Source of the DNA: Skeletonema tropicum
Taxonomy: Eukaryota; Bacillariophyta; Thalassiosirophyceae; Thalassiosirales; Thalassiosiraceae
DNA: 64,000 nucleotides
NCBI GenBank assembly: GCA_037178625.1
Contig: CM074135.1
Location: 932,001-996,000, forward strand
Direction of reading: 5' to 3'
Position 1 is the stretch's first letter; each line of letters begins with the position of its first letter. Below the pieces are notes generated by a model. It saw only the letters and a list, made by a program, of their open reading frames with translations, was not told the DNA's origin and ran no database searches. Shown piece after piece: positions 50,436-59,765 of this stretch. A program made the translations under genes and the position numbers.

Positions 50436-51484
50436 TTAATAATCAAATCGATCTGCTGGCGGCTTCGGCAACTTGGCACTCTGTGCAAAATTCGATAGTC
50501 CCTTTTCATGTTCAGGCATGAACTCTAAATAGTCCTCAGATGTAGGCTGAGTTCCATTCTTTGACCAGAGCAAAGAAGATTCCAAGGAAGACTCATCGTC
50601 AAATAACACAAAGTCATCCGTCTTTTTTCTCTTTTTTGGGCATAAGCAAGCACACCATAACCAACTTAATTTTGAGGATTCTTGTAAGCCACGAGAAGAC
50701 ACCATTGAACCGTGCCCCTCGGCAAGCATACGAACTCTCATTGTTCTCATTTGCCAAAATCTAGAAAAGTTAGAAAAGGTGAGAAGTGAACAATGTTAGT
50801 GAACGCTTGAGTGAATGGAGTCCAGGTCGTCAAACATGTGTCTGTATCACCAATACGGACTTACCTTACCCCCTCCAATACTGAGAGAATGACGAAAATT
50901 ACAGCGAATAGTATCTTCAAACTTTTAATGGTGTTGATTGAGGAATCCGTCAAAAGTAGAGCTTCTTTGTTGTCCTTTAGAAATGTGACAAAGCTATCCC
51001 AAGATACAATGACATAAACGAAGGCGGCAATGTCGGCCAAGCATGTGAGCAGGCCAGCAATAGCGCTGGCAGTTAGTCCTCGTTTGTTGCAGCCCTCTGA
51101 ATAATACCCAATACCACCTGCGACGGATCCTATGAAGAGCACGAGCCCATACGTTACCGATATGGCTGTAACGCTTGCTACATGCGCCATACCACCGTAT
51201 ACTATGCATGCAAGGCCTACACCTGCGTCTATTGTGTGCAAAGCCCCAAGTGTACAAGATGTACACTTCCCCTTCATGTCAGCGCCATTCTCCCGAGATG
51301 ATGAGTCCCCAAACCGATCGGACTGTCTTCTTCTCGATCGCTCTAATGAAGCAGCTGTATTTCCCGGTCCAGATGATTGTCCCGCTGACTGTGACGACTT
51401 ATTGGCCCGCTTCTTCTTCCGTTTACTCTTCGCCGACTTGGCGTTGCCGATTTGGCGCTGAGCTTTTAGTGTAGCGGCATCCAT
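50436..51484 (-). CDS. Multi-span membrane protein of unknown family
   Basis: Two exons, complement(join(50436-50760, 50865-51484)), give 314 aa. The 104-bp intron (GTAAGT...TTCTAG) joins SVLEGVR to FWQMRTMR in frame. The N-terminus is a long basic Ser/Lys/Arg-rich tail (KRKKKRANKSS). Four hydrophobic helices follow (about 80-205), with a Cys pair CTSC before the first and an EGC between the second and third. The second exon gives a cytosolic tail with CACLCPKKRKK, a possible palmitoylation site. The four-helix layout recalls tetraspan or MARVEL-type proteins, but no signature can be confirmed. Confidence 0.65.
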
Positions 51485-51863
51485 GTTTTGCTTATTCTGT
51501 GTATATATGAAATAGAATTGTTGCGCTGTTGATAGATGAGTTCTTTTCTGTTGCCTATCTTGATTTTATGTTCTTACACCACCGGTAATTTGATGTGGTT
51601 ACGGAGGTGTGTTTTACCATTGTCTCGCAATCAGTTCTTGCTTTATGTCTTGGCTGCTTAGAGAGTTCCTAAAACGAAATTCCATAAAATAATAGACGCA
51701 AGAGTCTGGATAGTCTCGAGCGAGATTATGGCGACAAATAAAAGGCGCGTGTCTTCTCACAAAACAGCAAGTATGAAGCAGTCGAAGCAAGCGCTTTTAT
51801 TATCAAACACTTTACTTGTACCTATGTTATTATCATCTATTACACAGTTAACCTACAATTGTC
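51485..51863. other. Intergenic region
   Basis: About 379 bp between two minus-strand genes. No repeat or gene seen. Confidence 0.5.
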
Positions 51864-52787
51864 TTAACCTTGCTTTTGCATCTCACAAGGAATGACTCCA
51901 CGCCGCAGCATCTCAATCTCATTCTTCAAGTTCCTTCGGGCCTGTTCTTCCCATTGTTGTCTTGCTTTTTCAGTTGCATAAATAAATGAGTGCTTCTTGA
52001 CAGGAGTAGCTGTCGTTGTAGATGCTGCATTTACCTCATCTTCTGTAATTAAAGGTAGAAATGATTCCAGTATATCTGCCCTCTTTTCACAATACATGTC
52101 TCTTTCTACAAACTCATACTCTCTTCGGATGCATCCTGCATATTTATCGTATACATCCATATCTTTTCCCAGTATTGACATGTCAGCATCAAGAAATGTT
52201 GCAAGAGTGTGATTTTGGGTTTCGTGAGCTGACTTTGCGCTTGATATGTGAGTTGCAGTGGCGATGATACATTCTTCTATTTGCATCACCATGTTGCAAT
52301 TTCGGATGTGTTGTTGAGGTGTGTCTGCCTGTTCATCAGTATCATTCCCACTGGTACTGCCCACTTGTTGTTTCTGTAATGAAGAAATAGTTGCTGACAG
52401 CTCGGTTGCAAATTGTATGAATAGATCTGCGCTATCCTTCTCATTAGTGGATGATTTAGGATTATATATAACATCATGAAAGAACGCGGCCAGTATCAAA
52501 ATCGCCTCTTCATCATCTGCGGTCGGTGTATCATCTTTTGATACATCTACCCCATCTATCAAAAAGTCCAAAGATGCAATGACATCTTGAACATGAGTCA
52601 TATTGTGATATGCCCGATGAGGCTCGGAGTAGAGTTGTGTTATCTTCTCCAGCCAGCTCTGAGATTGTGCGTCAAGAATTGCTTTTTGACGTTCATTATC
52701 GACAGTGGCCAATGATGAGCAGAGTTCATTAATGAGACAGCTCACAGAGGAATGCCAGCGATTCCGTAAGGGTTCCATTATCTCCAT
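51864..52787 (-). CDS. HD-superfamily metal-dependent phosphohydrolase
   Basis: 307 aa from the ATG at 52787 (MEIMEPLRNRW); an earlier in-frame ATG at 52910 reads through unlikely sequence. SEPHRAYHNMTHVQDVIASLD and, about 45 residues on, AAFFHDVIYNPKSSTNEKDSA give the H...HD pattern of the predicted phosphohydrolases grouped as COG4339. Asp in LDADMSILGKD probably completes the metal site. The C-terminus (RQQWEEQARRNLKNEIEML) is a helix. Substrate unknown; relatives act on nucleotides. The upstream side carries a MITE. Confidence 0.8.
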   Translation of the reverse strand: MEIMEPLRNRWHSSVSCLINELCSSLATVDNERQKAILDAQSQSWLEKITQLYSEPHRAYHNMTHVQDVIASLDFLIDGVDVSKDDTPTADDEEAILILAAFFHDVIYNPKSSTNEKDSADLFIQFATELSATISSLQKQQVGSTSGNDTDEQADTPQQHIRNCNMVMQIEECIIATATHISSAKSAHETQNHTLATFLDADMSILGKDMDVYDKYAGCIRREYEFVERDMYCEKRADILESFLPLITEDEVNAASTTTATPVKKHSFIYATEKARQQWEEQARRNLKNEIEMLRRGVIPCEMQKQG

Positions 52788-53318
52788 TATGATTCTGTAC
52801 AGCTTGCTTTCTCCTTGCTTTAGGTGATGACTCTCTCTAGAGCGAGAGGCATAAAAATGCTGAGTATGGTATGATCGATGATGAGTTTTGTTCCACGTGG
52901 TCGGATGCAAATTTTGGATGAGATAATGATGTATCTTTCACTTTCGCTCGACCATCACATCTATCTAGAGGTCCATCCCGAACCGGGACGGCCGGGACGG
53001 GACGGGATTTTTCGACCGGATAAACCGATCTGTCCCATCAAACCCCGATCCGGGTGATCCGGGATTTGGTTTTTTGCCCGAATTCGCGCCCAAGACGCGA
53101 ATTTCTCAAAGTAGCGAACTCCATTCGGGTGTTTAGTAAGACTGTTCTCCCCATTATTTCGTCAAAATACCCATAATTATACACAACTAACCAAAACCGG
53201 ATTATCCGGATTATCCGTCCCGTCGGACCCCGTCCCGCTCCGGAAACCGGATAGGGTGACGGGACGGTTCGGGATGGACCTCTACATCTATCGTCATAAA
53301 ATCTTCTGCAAAACAACC
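52788..53318. other. Divergent interval containing a MITE
   Basis: Shared 5' interval of the HD gene and the plastid gene at 53319. The element at 52966-53284 makes up most of it. Confidence 0.6.
52966..53284. mobile_element. hAT-type MITE with 8-bp target duplication, next to a start codon
   Basis: A 319-bp non-coding element with terminal inverted repeats TAGAGGTCCATCCCGAACCG (52966-52985) and its reverse complement at 53265-53284. It is flanked by an exact 8-bp direct repeat CATCTATC (52958-52965 and 53285-53292). The interior is rich in GGGACGG and CCGGAT motifs that pair with each other. The length of duplication and the TAG ends match the element at 34861-35074, but the sequences differ, so it is another subfamily. 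It ends 34 bp before the ATG of the gene at 53319. Confidence 0.9.
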
Positions 53319-54707
53319 ATGACACCAATCCGCTGCATAACGTCCACCGCCCTTCTACTCGGTTCATCAATCGCCATTTGCAATGCTTTCTTAACCCCGA
53401 AGCCATTGCATCATCAACCAGTTGCTGCTGCTCGCCACACAACAACAAATCTTCACGTATCGAATGGATCACCCGATGCACCCAAAACAGCAGCCGAAGA
53501 TAAAGAGTTGCAATGGGATTTGTTCACACGACACCAAGCGCTGGATGGAGAGTGGTGGGGGAATTGGGATACGTATGATTACATGGGAGATCGAGTGGGG
53601 TCGACTGTTGCTGGAGTCTCATTAAAGCCAGATAAGGAAGGTGCATCTGTGGAACACACGCATCGAATTCTATCTGCGTCGACTCAGTCAGATTGCAATA
53701 CTTGTTTCTCTTCGTCGGAGGTTACTACCATGCCGACTATTGCAACTTATACACCCGAGTCTCTGGGACGTCGGCATCGTTGTGCTGCTGTTGGTATGGT
53801 AGTAGGTCCCTCCATTTTGAGATCAGGTGCAATGAGTACTGAATTGGTGCTCAGGCATGGAAATGGGCGTGTTAGAGTTACATTTCAACATGCACCCGTT
53901 TGGGAACGAGGAGTTGAGCCGGGGAGTTGTCCTCCACAGGGGTTAAAGCTATTCCGCGCTATAGTTTCAAAGGAAAGACTGCGTGATTCAACCGATGAGA
54001 GTACAGAAGGCACCATCCAAGGACCACCTTCGGCAGACGAAGAAAAAGAATCTCCTCCTCTTCCAGGAAACCCCCGTTTCTTTCGTCCCGTTCCACCATT
54101 TGACTGGCATGCCAAGTGGGCTGGCACATCATGGACATGGGGTCCACAGACTGGTGATCGTGGATGGGCTGTCGAAGAACTTGAGGAAGCCGATGCTTGG
54201 CATGGACGTCCAGTAGGAGATACATCCGGTGTGTGGTCATTGCGACTTCCAGGTGGAGTGCTCATTCAATGTCCTCGTGTGATTGTAGGTGGAATGCCTG
54301 GAATCTGCCGATTGGCATGGATGCCAGAGTCGGAAGGAAAGATTGGAACCGTAGAAGATGGAAACAAAGCAAAACTTTTACGTGTGGAAGCAAGTGTGTC
54401 AGCATTAGAACCAATAATTAGTGATGATGACGATGATATGATGGTTGGATTTTATCCACCTGCTTTGAGCAGTCTAAGAACTGACATGATGGAAAAAGTA
54501 GGGGAATTGGAAGGAGCGAGTCTTGAAGAGAGGGAGAAAGCCGCGGAGGGTTACGTATTCAATCCTACCGAGGAAGCAGAAACAAATGAAACAACATCAC
54601 CCAAGATGGATGCTGGTTCACCGTCTTCTCAGAGAACGTCAGCTCCTATTGATGAAAAGTTGGAGCAAAAGATTGCTGAAGATCCAAGGAATGCATTGGA
54701 TCTTTAA
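53319..54707 (+). CDS. Plastid-targeted DUF3598-like protein
   Basis: 462 aa from the ATG at 53319 (CAACCATGAC); the frame extends into the MITE but codes nothing plausible there. The signal peptide ends SIAICNAFLTP, a plastid-type motif. ELQWDLFTRHQALDGEWWGNWDTYDYMG is like the start of DUF3598 proteins of cyanobacteria and plastids (lipocalin-like, related to the CpeS/CpeT-type chromophore lyases). Later strands include GVWSLRLPGGVLIQCPRVIVGG and ICRLAWMPE. The C-terminal 90 residues are acidic and disordered. Exact role unknown. Confidence 0.6.
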   Translation: MTPIRCITSTALLLGSSIAICNAFLTPKPLHHQPVAAARHTTTNLHVSNGSPDAPKTAAEDKELQWDLFTRHQALDGEWWGNWDTYDYMGDRVGSTVAGVSLKPDKEGASVEHTHRILSASTQSDCNTCFSSSEVTTMPTIATYTPESLGRRHRCAAVGMVVGPSILRSGAMSTELVLRHGNGRVRVTFQHAPVWERGVEPGSCPPQGLKLFRAIVSKERLRDSTDESTEGTIQGPPSADEEKESPPLPGNPRFFRPVPPFDWHAKWAGTSWTWGPQTGDRGWAVEELEEADAWHGRPVGDTSGVWSLRLPGGVLIQCPRVIVGGMPGICRLAWMPESEGKIGTVEDGNKAKLLRVEASVSALEPIISDDDDDMMVGFYPPALSSLRTDMMEKVGELEGASLEEREKAAEGYVFNPTEEAETNETTSPKMDAGSPSSQRTSAPIDEKLEQKIAEDPRNALDL

Positions 54708-54748
54708 CTCAATCTGTAAATCTCAATACAGAATGAAAATGTTTACTT

Positions 54749-56260
54749 TCATCTTTTAGATTTTATCTTTTCCGCTAAAGCTTTGAATGCTGCGTCTGTG
54801 TCAAGATACTTGTTTACAATTTCGAGTGAATAAGCTGGTATCATATTCTTTGCACCACTTTCACCCCAAATATCAAGGACATGAAGGTAGTTCCTTAATA
54901 TGTGATAATCAACAGAGTACCGAGCGAAGTTGACCCCTTTCGGTCCAGCTGCCGTCATGATTGTTGCCATGAGCTCTCCAAACAAACGAGGCATTCCCTC
55001 AGATTTCATTTCACCTCCTACCATCTTTTGAACAATATTGTCGCTTGAAACTGTGGTAGACGCAAATTTTTCATGTGAGCCAGATCCTGATGCGTCTGGT
55101 CCAAGTTGCAACCGATCTGATTCGACTGCGTATTTTAGCATTCGTTCTCCCATTTTATTCCGTACAGTAATTGTTTGGAAAGAAGAGTCCATCGAAGAAT
55201 CGAGAGGTGCTCCCATGTAACCAACAACTACATCCGCCAGAGCATTGGTATAATCGAAGCAAGCAAGGCAAGATTTGGCAATAGCAAACTCTGCTACATC
55301 TCCTTGAAGGCTAAAGTATGGTAGTTGTTCATACACAGGTTTTGAATCTGCTTTTCCATCATCGTACTTCACATGCACTTTGAAGTCTTGCATAAACTCA
55401 TAGCCTCGAACCCTTTTACCATCTAACTTGTCTTTGAAGCTTCGACTGAGAAACTTCTTTGCAGCTTCAGGTGTTGGTGAATTATCTGCGCAGTTGGTGC
55501 CCAAAACATATACCTCGTCAAGTTGTAGTTCGTGTTGAATAGCTCTGAAAGCTTGCACTGCACAACCAACTCCGCAAAACAATAGCTTCTTAATGTCAGT
55601 GCTGTCTTTCAACTCATCCAGTACTGCCAAGCTTGGAGCTAATGCGGGTTTCACTCCACGTCCTCTTAGCACATCTTCTACACTCCTAGCAAGTATCGGT
55701 TGTGGATTGCTCCAGTTATTGTCATCATTCCCATCACTGTTTGCAATACACACCACCGCGTCGACCATTCCCGATTCCAACATCGAAATGGCTATGCCAG
55801 TAACAACTCCTGTCCACTGGGCACCATCCACATTCTTCCCTTTTGCCAATTTCATCGGACGAGTCATGACACCAAATCGTCCTTCCTCAGCTATTCCATC
55901 GTTGTTAGATCGAGAGACGACGTCATCACTCCAAACCAAATCTTGTGTATTGCGTCGACGTCCATGGACAGTTGCCTCCATCCCGTCAATATTGCGTGCC
56001 ATACCATCTCCCAAGAAAGCACAAGCATCGGTGACATGAGAAACAAACGTCGTCTCACATAAGCCACAGCGGGAGCAGTGATCTTTGGCTGGGAACTTTT
56101 CTGGCCATCCGCTTGGATCTATCGGTTGTGCTTGTTTTGTTGAATGGAGATGAATTAGAGATAGGGAACGCGTATTAGCCAAGGCGTTTGGGGCAAACGC
56201 TTGAACTCTGTCCACTGCCGTCAATATGAAAACCACCCCAACATAGTGAATGCCAACCAT
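54749..56260 (-). CDS. BciB/HCAR-family ferredoxin-dependent reductase (chlorophyll biosynthesis)
   Basis: 503 aa from the ATG at 56260; the signal peptide ends DRVQAFAPNALAN, a textbook heterokont plastid motif. The frame is open further up but that DNA is GGGTA-repeat, not protein-like. PAKDHCSRCGLCETT and KSCLACFDYTNALADVVVGYMG provide [4Fe-4S] cysteines, and FCGVGCAVQAFRAI and VLGTNCADNSPTP are the other Cys blocks of the F420-hydrogenase beta-subunit family. In photosynthetic organisms this family includes the ferredoxin-dependent 8-vinyl reductase (BciB) and 7-hydroxymethyl chlorophyll a reductase (HCAR). In a chlorophyll c alga without chlorophyll b the vinyl-reductase role is more likely; that choice is inference. 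Confidence 0.85.
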   Translation of the reverse strand: MVGIHYVGVVFILTAVDRVQAFAPNALANTRSLSLIHLHSTKQAQPIDPSGWPEKFPAKDHCSRCGLCETTFVSHVTDACAFLGDGMARNIDGMEATVHGRRRNTQDLVWSDDVVSRSNNDGIAEEGRFGVMTRPMKLAKGKNVDGAQWTGVVTGIAISMLESGMVDAVVCIANSDGNDDNNWSNPQPILARSVEDVLRGRGVKPALAPSLAVLDELKDSTDIKKLLFCGVGCAVQAFRAIQHELQLDEVYVLGTNCADNSPTPEAAKKFLSRSFKDKLDGKRVRGYEFMQDFKVHVKYDDGKADSKPVYEQLPYFSLQGDVAEFAIAKSCLACFDYTNALADVVVGYMGAPLDSSMDSSFQTITVRNKMGERMLKYAVESDRLQLGPDASGSGSHEKFASTTVSSDNIVQKMVGGEMKSEGMPRLFGELMATIMTAAGPKGVNFARYSVDYHILRNYLHVLDIWGESGAKNMIPAYSLEIVNKYLDTDAAFKALAEKIKSKR

Positions 56261-56410
56261 CTTTCCTACACTACCCTCTCCACTTCTACTGCGTCCACAG
56301 AGACAGAGACACGAGGCATACCTATCGCATATGGAACAACGAAACAACGCAGTTATGCAGTGTTGCTTCGCTTCGTGCGCAGGGCTGTGTATCGTAGACG
56401 TAGTTAAGTA

Positions 56411-56555
56411 CAATACCCACGGGAAATACCCCTGGGTAGGTAGGTGTGGGTAGTAACCAAAGTGTTCACCCCAATGGGTAGGTGGGTGTGGGTACGGGTA
56501 TCTACCCATACCCACTTTTGCTGGGTTTTGGGTAGGCGTGGCGTGGGTACTTCTA
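56411..56555. repeat. GGGTA/TACCC-rich self-complementary segment
   Basis: Many copies of GGGTA and TACCC in both orientations (for example GGGTATCTACCCATACCCAC). A related segment in the opposite orientation lies at 59076-59249. It may be the remains of a small inverted-repeat element. The unit is not the TTAGGG telomere repeat. Confidence 0.5.
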
Positions 56556-56681
56556 CCAACCATACAAAGCCCATGGATTTTTACGAGCGATTTTCATGCA
56601 ACAGCCGACACCCGTGAGCCAGCAATACCCTTTCTATCGACTGTTGGCAATGGAATCACGGCATAATATTGGGCAGACTCT

Positions 56682-56943
56682 GCGCTGCACGACTCTCTCT
56701 AGAGCGAGAGGACAAGATACGGTGAGAAAAAGTGGATAGGCAAGCTCATGCATTCAGCGCTGCACGACTACTCTCGAGAATCAAGAGTATTAGATACACT
56801 GGCTGAGGCAAGATCAAGATCAAGCTCATAGTTCATGCATTCAGCGCTGCACGACTACTCTAGAGGACGAAGAAGATGCACTGGCTGAGGCAAGGTCAAG
56901 ATCAAGCGCATAGTCATAGTTCATGCATTCAGCGCTGCACGAC
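56682..56943 (+). repeat. Minisatellite, four units of 75-88 bp
   Basis: Units begin GCGCTGCACGACT at 56682, 56757, 56844 and 56932 (the last partial). They share CTGGCTGAGGCAAG, TCAAGATCAAG and TTCATGCATTCA blocks. The array ends about 165 bp before the ATG at 57107, so it lies in that gene's promoter. Confidence 0.9.
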
Positions 56944-57106
56944 TCTACTTACTCGAATGTCAAGCAGAGCTGAAGCCAAAATTATTGCCTCATATTTTTC
57001 ACTTCCGCAAAACACAAACAGAAGTTGACGACATAAAAACTACTACACAACACCAACATTCTAAACATCGATTAGACGAACTACCAACTCATAACATTAT
57101 CCAGCC

Positions 57107-58135
57107 ATGAACGTTTCTCATTCATCTGCACTTTTGCTTCTCCTTTCATCCAATGCACACGTTGCATTTGCTTCAGGAATCCGTGGGGACCCCCCTCAGA
57201 GCATTGAAAAGGAACGAGCCACCCCGGGCGTCTCTCGGTTGGAAGCTGAGATGGACGAACTTGTATCTGAGGCAAATGACCGAGACTTGAAGGCAGATAA
57301 TGCTGAACTTAAGAGCAGCATTGAGGTTGAGGCTATTGAAGAGACTCCCCAAGCCCAAGGCACGGCGATGACCCCAGTGTCTGTAAACGAGCCTGGTGAC
57401 GACGAAGAACACCAGTGGCCACTACTCGAAGACATCGAAGCCCAGGAAATTCCCTTTGACTTTGATGACGTCGACGTAGAACATGGACATGGACGTGAGC
57501 TGGGAGGCTCAGACTGCGCGATTTGGGCAGATGGGTATTATTTTCACCCCAAAGCTGGCGAGTGCTACAACCTTGGTGGGACCTGGTGGAATGATAAGGT
57601 GACTTGGATCCGTGCCTCTTCCGGAACGTGTGTTGAGGCATGGGAGCACCATGGGAGCGGAAGCTACCAGAAGCACTGTGGGAGTGACTGGCTCGAGCTT
57701 GGAAGCAACCTGTCAAGGGAGGTTTCACGAGTGTGCTGTCCAGCAAAGGCCAAAACTTCGCCCGTAACCTCATGCACCGGAAATGGTGGCGCTTGTGGTT
57801 GCGGAAAGACATCAGATGGCCATATCATTAGTATGAACCGCTACTGGGGCGACTGGAATGATGAGAAGGTCTGGGGATGTGGTGGTGCGTTTCACTTGAG
57901 TGGAGCAACCTGGAACTCCCAGTGGGGTGGCACCTTGTCACAGTCTGGGGCCGAGGCAAACGTCCTTCACAGCGCAGGTGTCACCTTTTCTCAAGGTGCT
58001 TCGTTTGATGGGTGGGAGGGGTGCTGCATGATCTGTGGATACAACTTGCAGATGGCCGGAAAGATTTCGGATGGCTGGTACTGTGAGAAAGACTTCTTTT
58101 CCACCGGAATCTGGCTTAAGGGAAAGCACAAGTAA
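57107..58135 (+). CDS. Secreted Cys/Trp-rich protein with acidic pro-region
   Basis: 342 aa. Residues 1 to about 23 (MNVSHSSALLLLLSSNAHVAFA) form a signal peptide. Up to about residue 130 it is acidic and Glu/Asp-rich, ending GHGRELGG, a plausible processing site. The rest is rich in Cys, Trp and Gly, in two related halves: WADGYYFHPKAGECYNLGGTWWNDKVTW... and MNRYWGDWNDEKVWGCGGAFHLSGATWNSQW. Cysteines are spaced for disulfides, including GACGCGK, VCCPAK and GCCMICGY. The third codon position is more G/C-rich than in neighbours, which suggests high expression. It could be a cell-wall, adhesive or silica-associated protein, but I recognise no family. Confidence 0.7.
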   Translation: MNVSHSSALLLLLSSNAHVAFASGIRGDPPQSIEKERATPGVSRLEAEMDELVSEANDRDLKADNAELKSSIEVEAIEETPQAQGTAMTPVSVNEPGDDEEHQWPLLEDIEAQEIPFDFDDVDVEHGHGRELGGSDCAIWADGYYFHPKAGECYNLGGTWWNDKVTWIRASSGTCVEAWEHHGSGSYQKHCGSDWLELGSNLSREVSRVCCPAKAKTSPVTSCTGNGGACGCGKTSDGHIISMNRYWGDWNDEKVWGCGGAFHLSGATWNSQWGGTLSQSGAEANVLHSAGVTFSQGASFDGWEGCCMICGYNLQMAGKISDGWYCEKDFFSTGIWLKGKHK

Positions 58136-59765
58136 TGTCCTCTGTATATTTGTGAAGAGTTTGAGAGCTGAATGAATACAAATAGGATAGAGAAGAAATC
58201 CTTTTAGTTCTAGATACAAGTGAAGAACGGACAAAAGAGAAGAAATCCTTTTAGACGATAATGATAAGTAGGTGCGATACAATATTGATATTAGTCTGCT
58301 TTAGCTGTGTCTAGCATTCCGGTTGGTGCGGGGTAATGAACTTTATTATTCCACTCCACTCCACTCCACTTCTTATTGTTATTGTCGGTCACGCGGTCTG
58401 TCACGCGGGCGATTGTACCAGTTTTCTCTGTAACAGAGTCCAGCCAGCAGTATCTGAGCGCTCAAGTCAACGACTGGACCTTGACTCTTGCTCGTCATCG
58501 TCTCTGTCCTTCTCTGCACTCATGGGATACAGTGAGGAAACTATCTAGGTCAATGGCGAAAACCCACACAACGCAATGAGTGCATTGGTTGGCAAACGAT
58601 CAACTGAAAGAGAAAGGCAGGGGCAAAGGTTCTCGGGCTGTTCTCGGGCGGGGCGGACCAAAGACTGTACATAATTGCCCACGCACGCGAACTGTCTGCC
58701 CATGCACGCGCTCATCAACCAACCCAAAACCCAACCTAGCCACGCTAGCATGATGTAGGTACTTATACCTACCTGCAGATCTTCCGTGCAGTACTGCCAA
58801 TTTCAGCTCTACGTGCATCAAACGCCTTCCTTGAGTGTGTCTTTAGTTCAGCATCTGGTTTGATGATCATCATCTGCAAAAATCGAGCCCTCAGCGTTTC
58901 GAAAAGGCTTTTTCTCTCGGCTGTAAAATCTGGTCTGAGGAGGAGAGCGTCGTAATATCACGTTCATTTTGTATGCAATTCGAGTGAAACTACACGAATT
59001 TGCTTGTAATACACATATTTACTACTCCTGCCACCTTCTCCAGCGCCTTTTGCCTCCTTTTGCTCCCTTTTCAACGTACCCATCCATTGTCCAAACAGCA
59101 CCCACTCGGGTACATAGGTGGGTATGGGATCTACCCATTCCAAAATCCCGCCGGGTGGGTACTTAATGGGTATACCCACACCCGGTCCCTACATATCCAT
59201 TTTTCAGGTACTTCCTGGGTACAATACCACAGTGGGTAGGTACCAGCCCTGGTCGTCAGCTGCGCTGGGCCCTAACGTGTGACATACTGGCGACCTGTCA
59301 GTAGATACAGAGTACAGTTGAATGTCACTTCTGTCACTTCCATCCCCAGTCCCAGGCAGCTGACCTACCACCCTCGTTTCAGATTTGAAAGATGTCAAGG
59401 AAATGTATTGACAAAATTACGTATAATTTCCTACTCTTATAACGAAACAATGGACAGAACTCACTTGAAGAATCTATGATTTTACTAATCGTCGTGTTCT
59501 TTTCTGCAGGGAAGTTCTCATCACAAACCTAATAGCGAGGATTGTTGCTGTTGTCACTTGTCACGATGATGATGCCCTGAAGACCGGTAGGCGCAACGAT
59601 AGAATTCAATCCCCTCACGCTATTATCATTGATGTAGCAGATTTGCGCAACTTGCTCCTTGACTCCGTGTAGAGTTTCATTCTTTAACGTGCCTCGACAA
59701 ACACATCAGTTTCAGTTACCCAGAACACATTATTTCTATCTTCAACAATCCCAACGATCATCATC
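58136..59765. other. Long intergenic region
   Basis: About 1.6 kb without a convincing gene. AGAGAAGAAATCCTTTTAG occurs twice (about 58189 and 58236), (CCACT)4 lies at 58351-58370, and the second GGGTA-rich segment is at 59076-59249. The last 500 bp show no pattern. Confidence 0.5.
59076..59249. repeat. Second GGGTA/TACCC-rich segment
   Basis: Shares GGTGGGTATGGG, TCTACCCAT and GGGTACTT motifs with the reverse complement of 56411-56555. The right terminus, read in reverse, starts CAGGGCTGGTACCTACCCA, which resembles hAT ends, but no matching left end or 8-bp duplication was found. Confidence 0.5.

Larger units (their letters stand above)
56261..57106. other. Intergenic region with GGGTA-rich segment and minisatellite
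   Basis: Contains the GGGTA/TACCC-rich segment (56411-56555) and the tandem repeat at 56682-56943, listed separately. The final 160 bp are the proximal promoter of the secreted-protein gene. Confidence 0.6.

Noticed and set aside
56411..56555. Telomere-like GGGTA repeats
   Set aside because: Units are irregular and run in both orientations; not TTAGGG, and genes lie on both sides.
54749..56563. Longer N-terminus for the vinyl-reductase-like protein (start at 56563)
   Set aside because: The extra 101 codons read through GGGTA-rich DNA; the ATG at 56260 opens a perfect plastid targeting signal.
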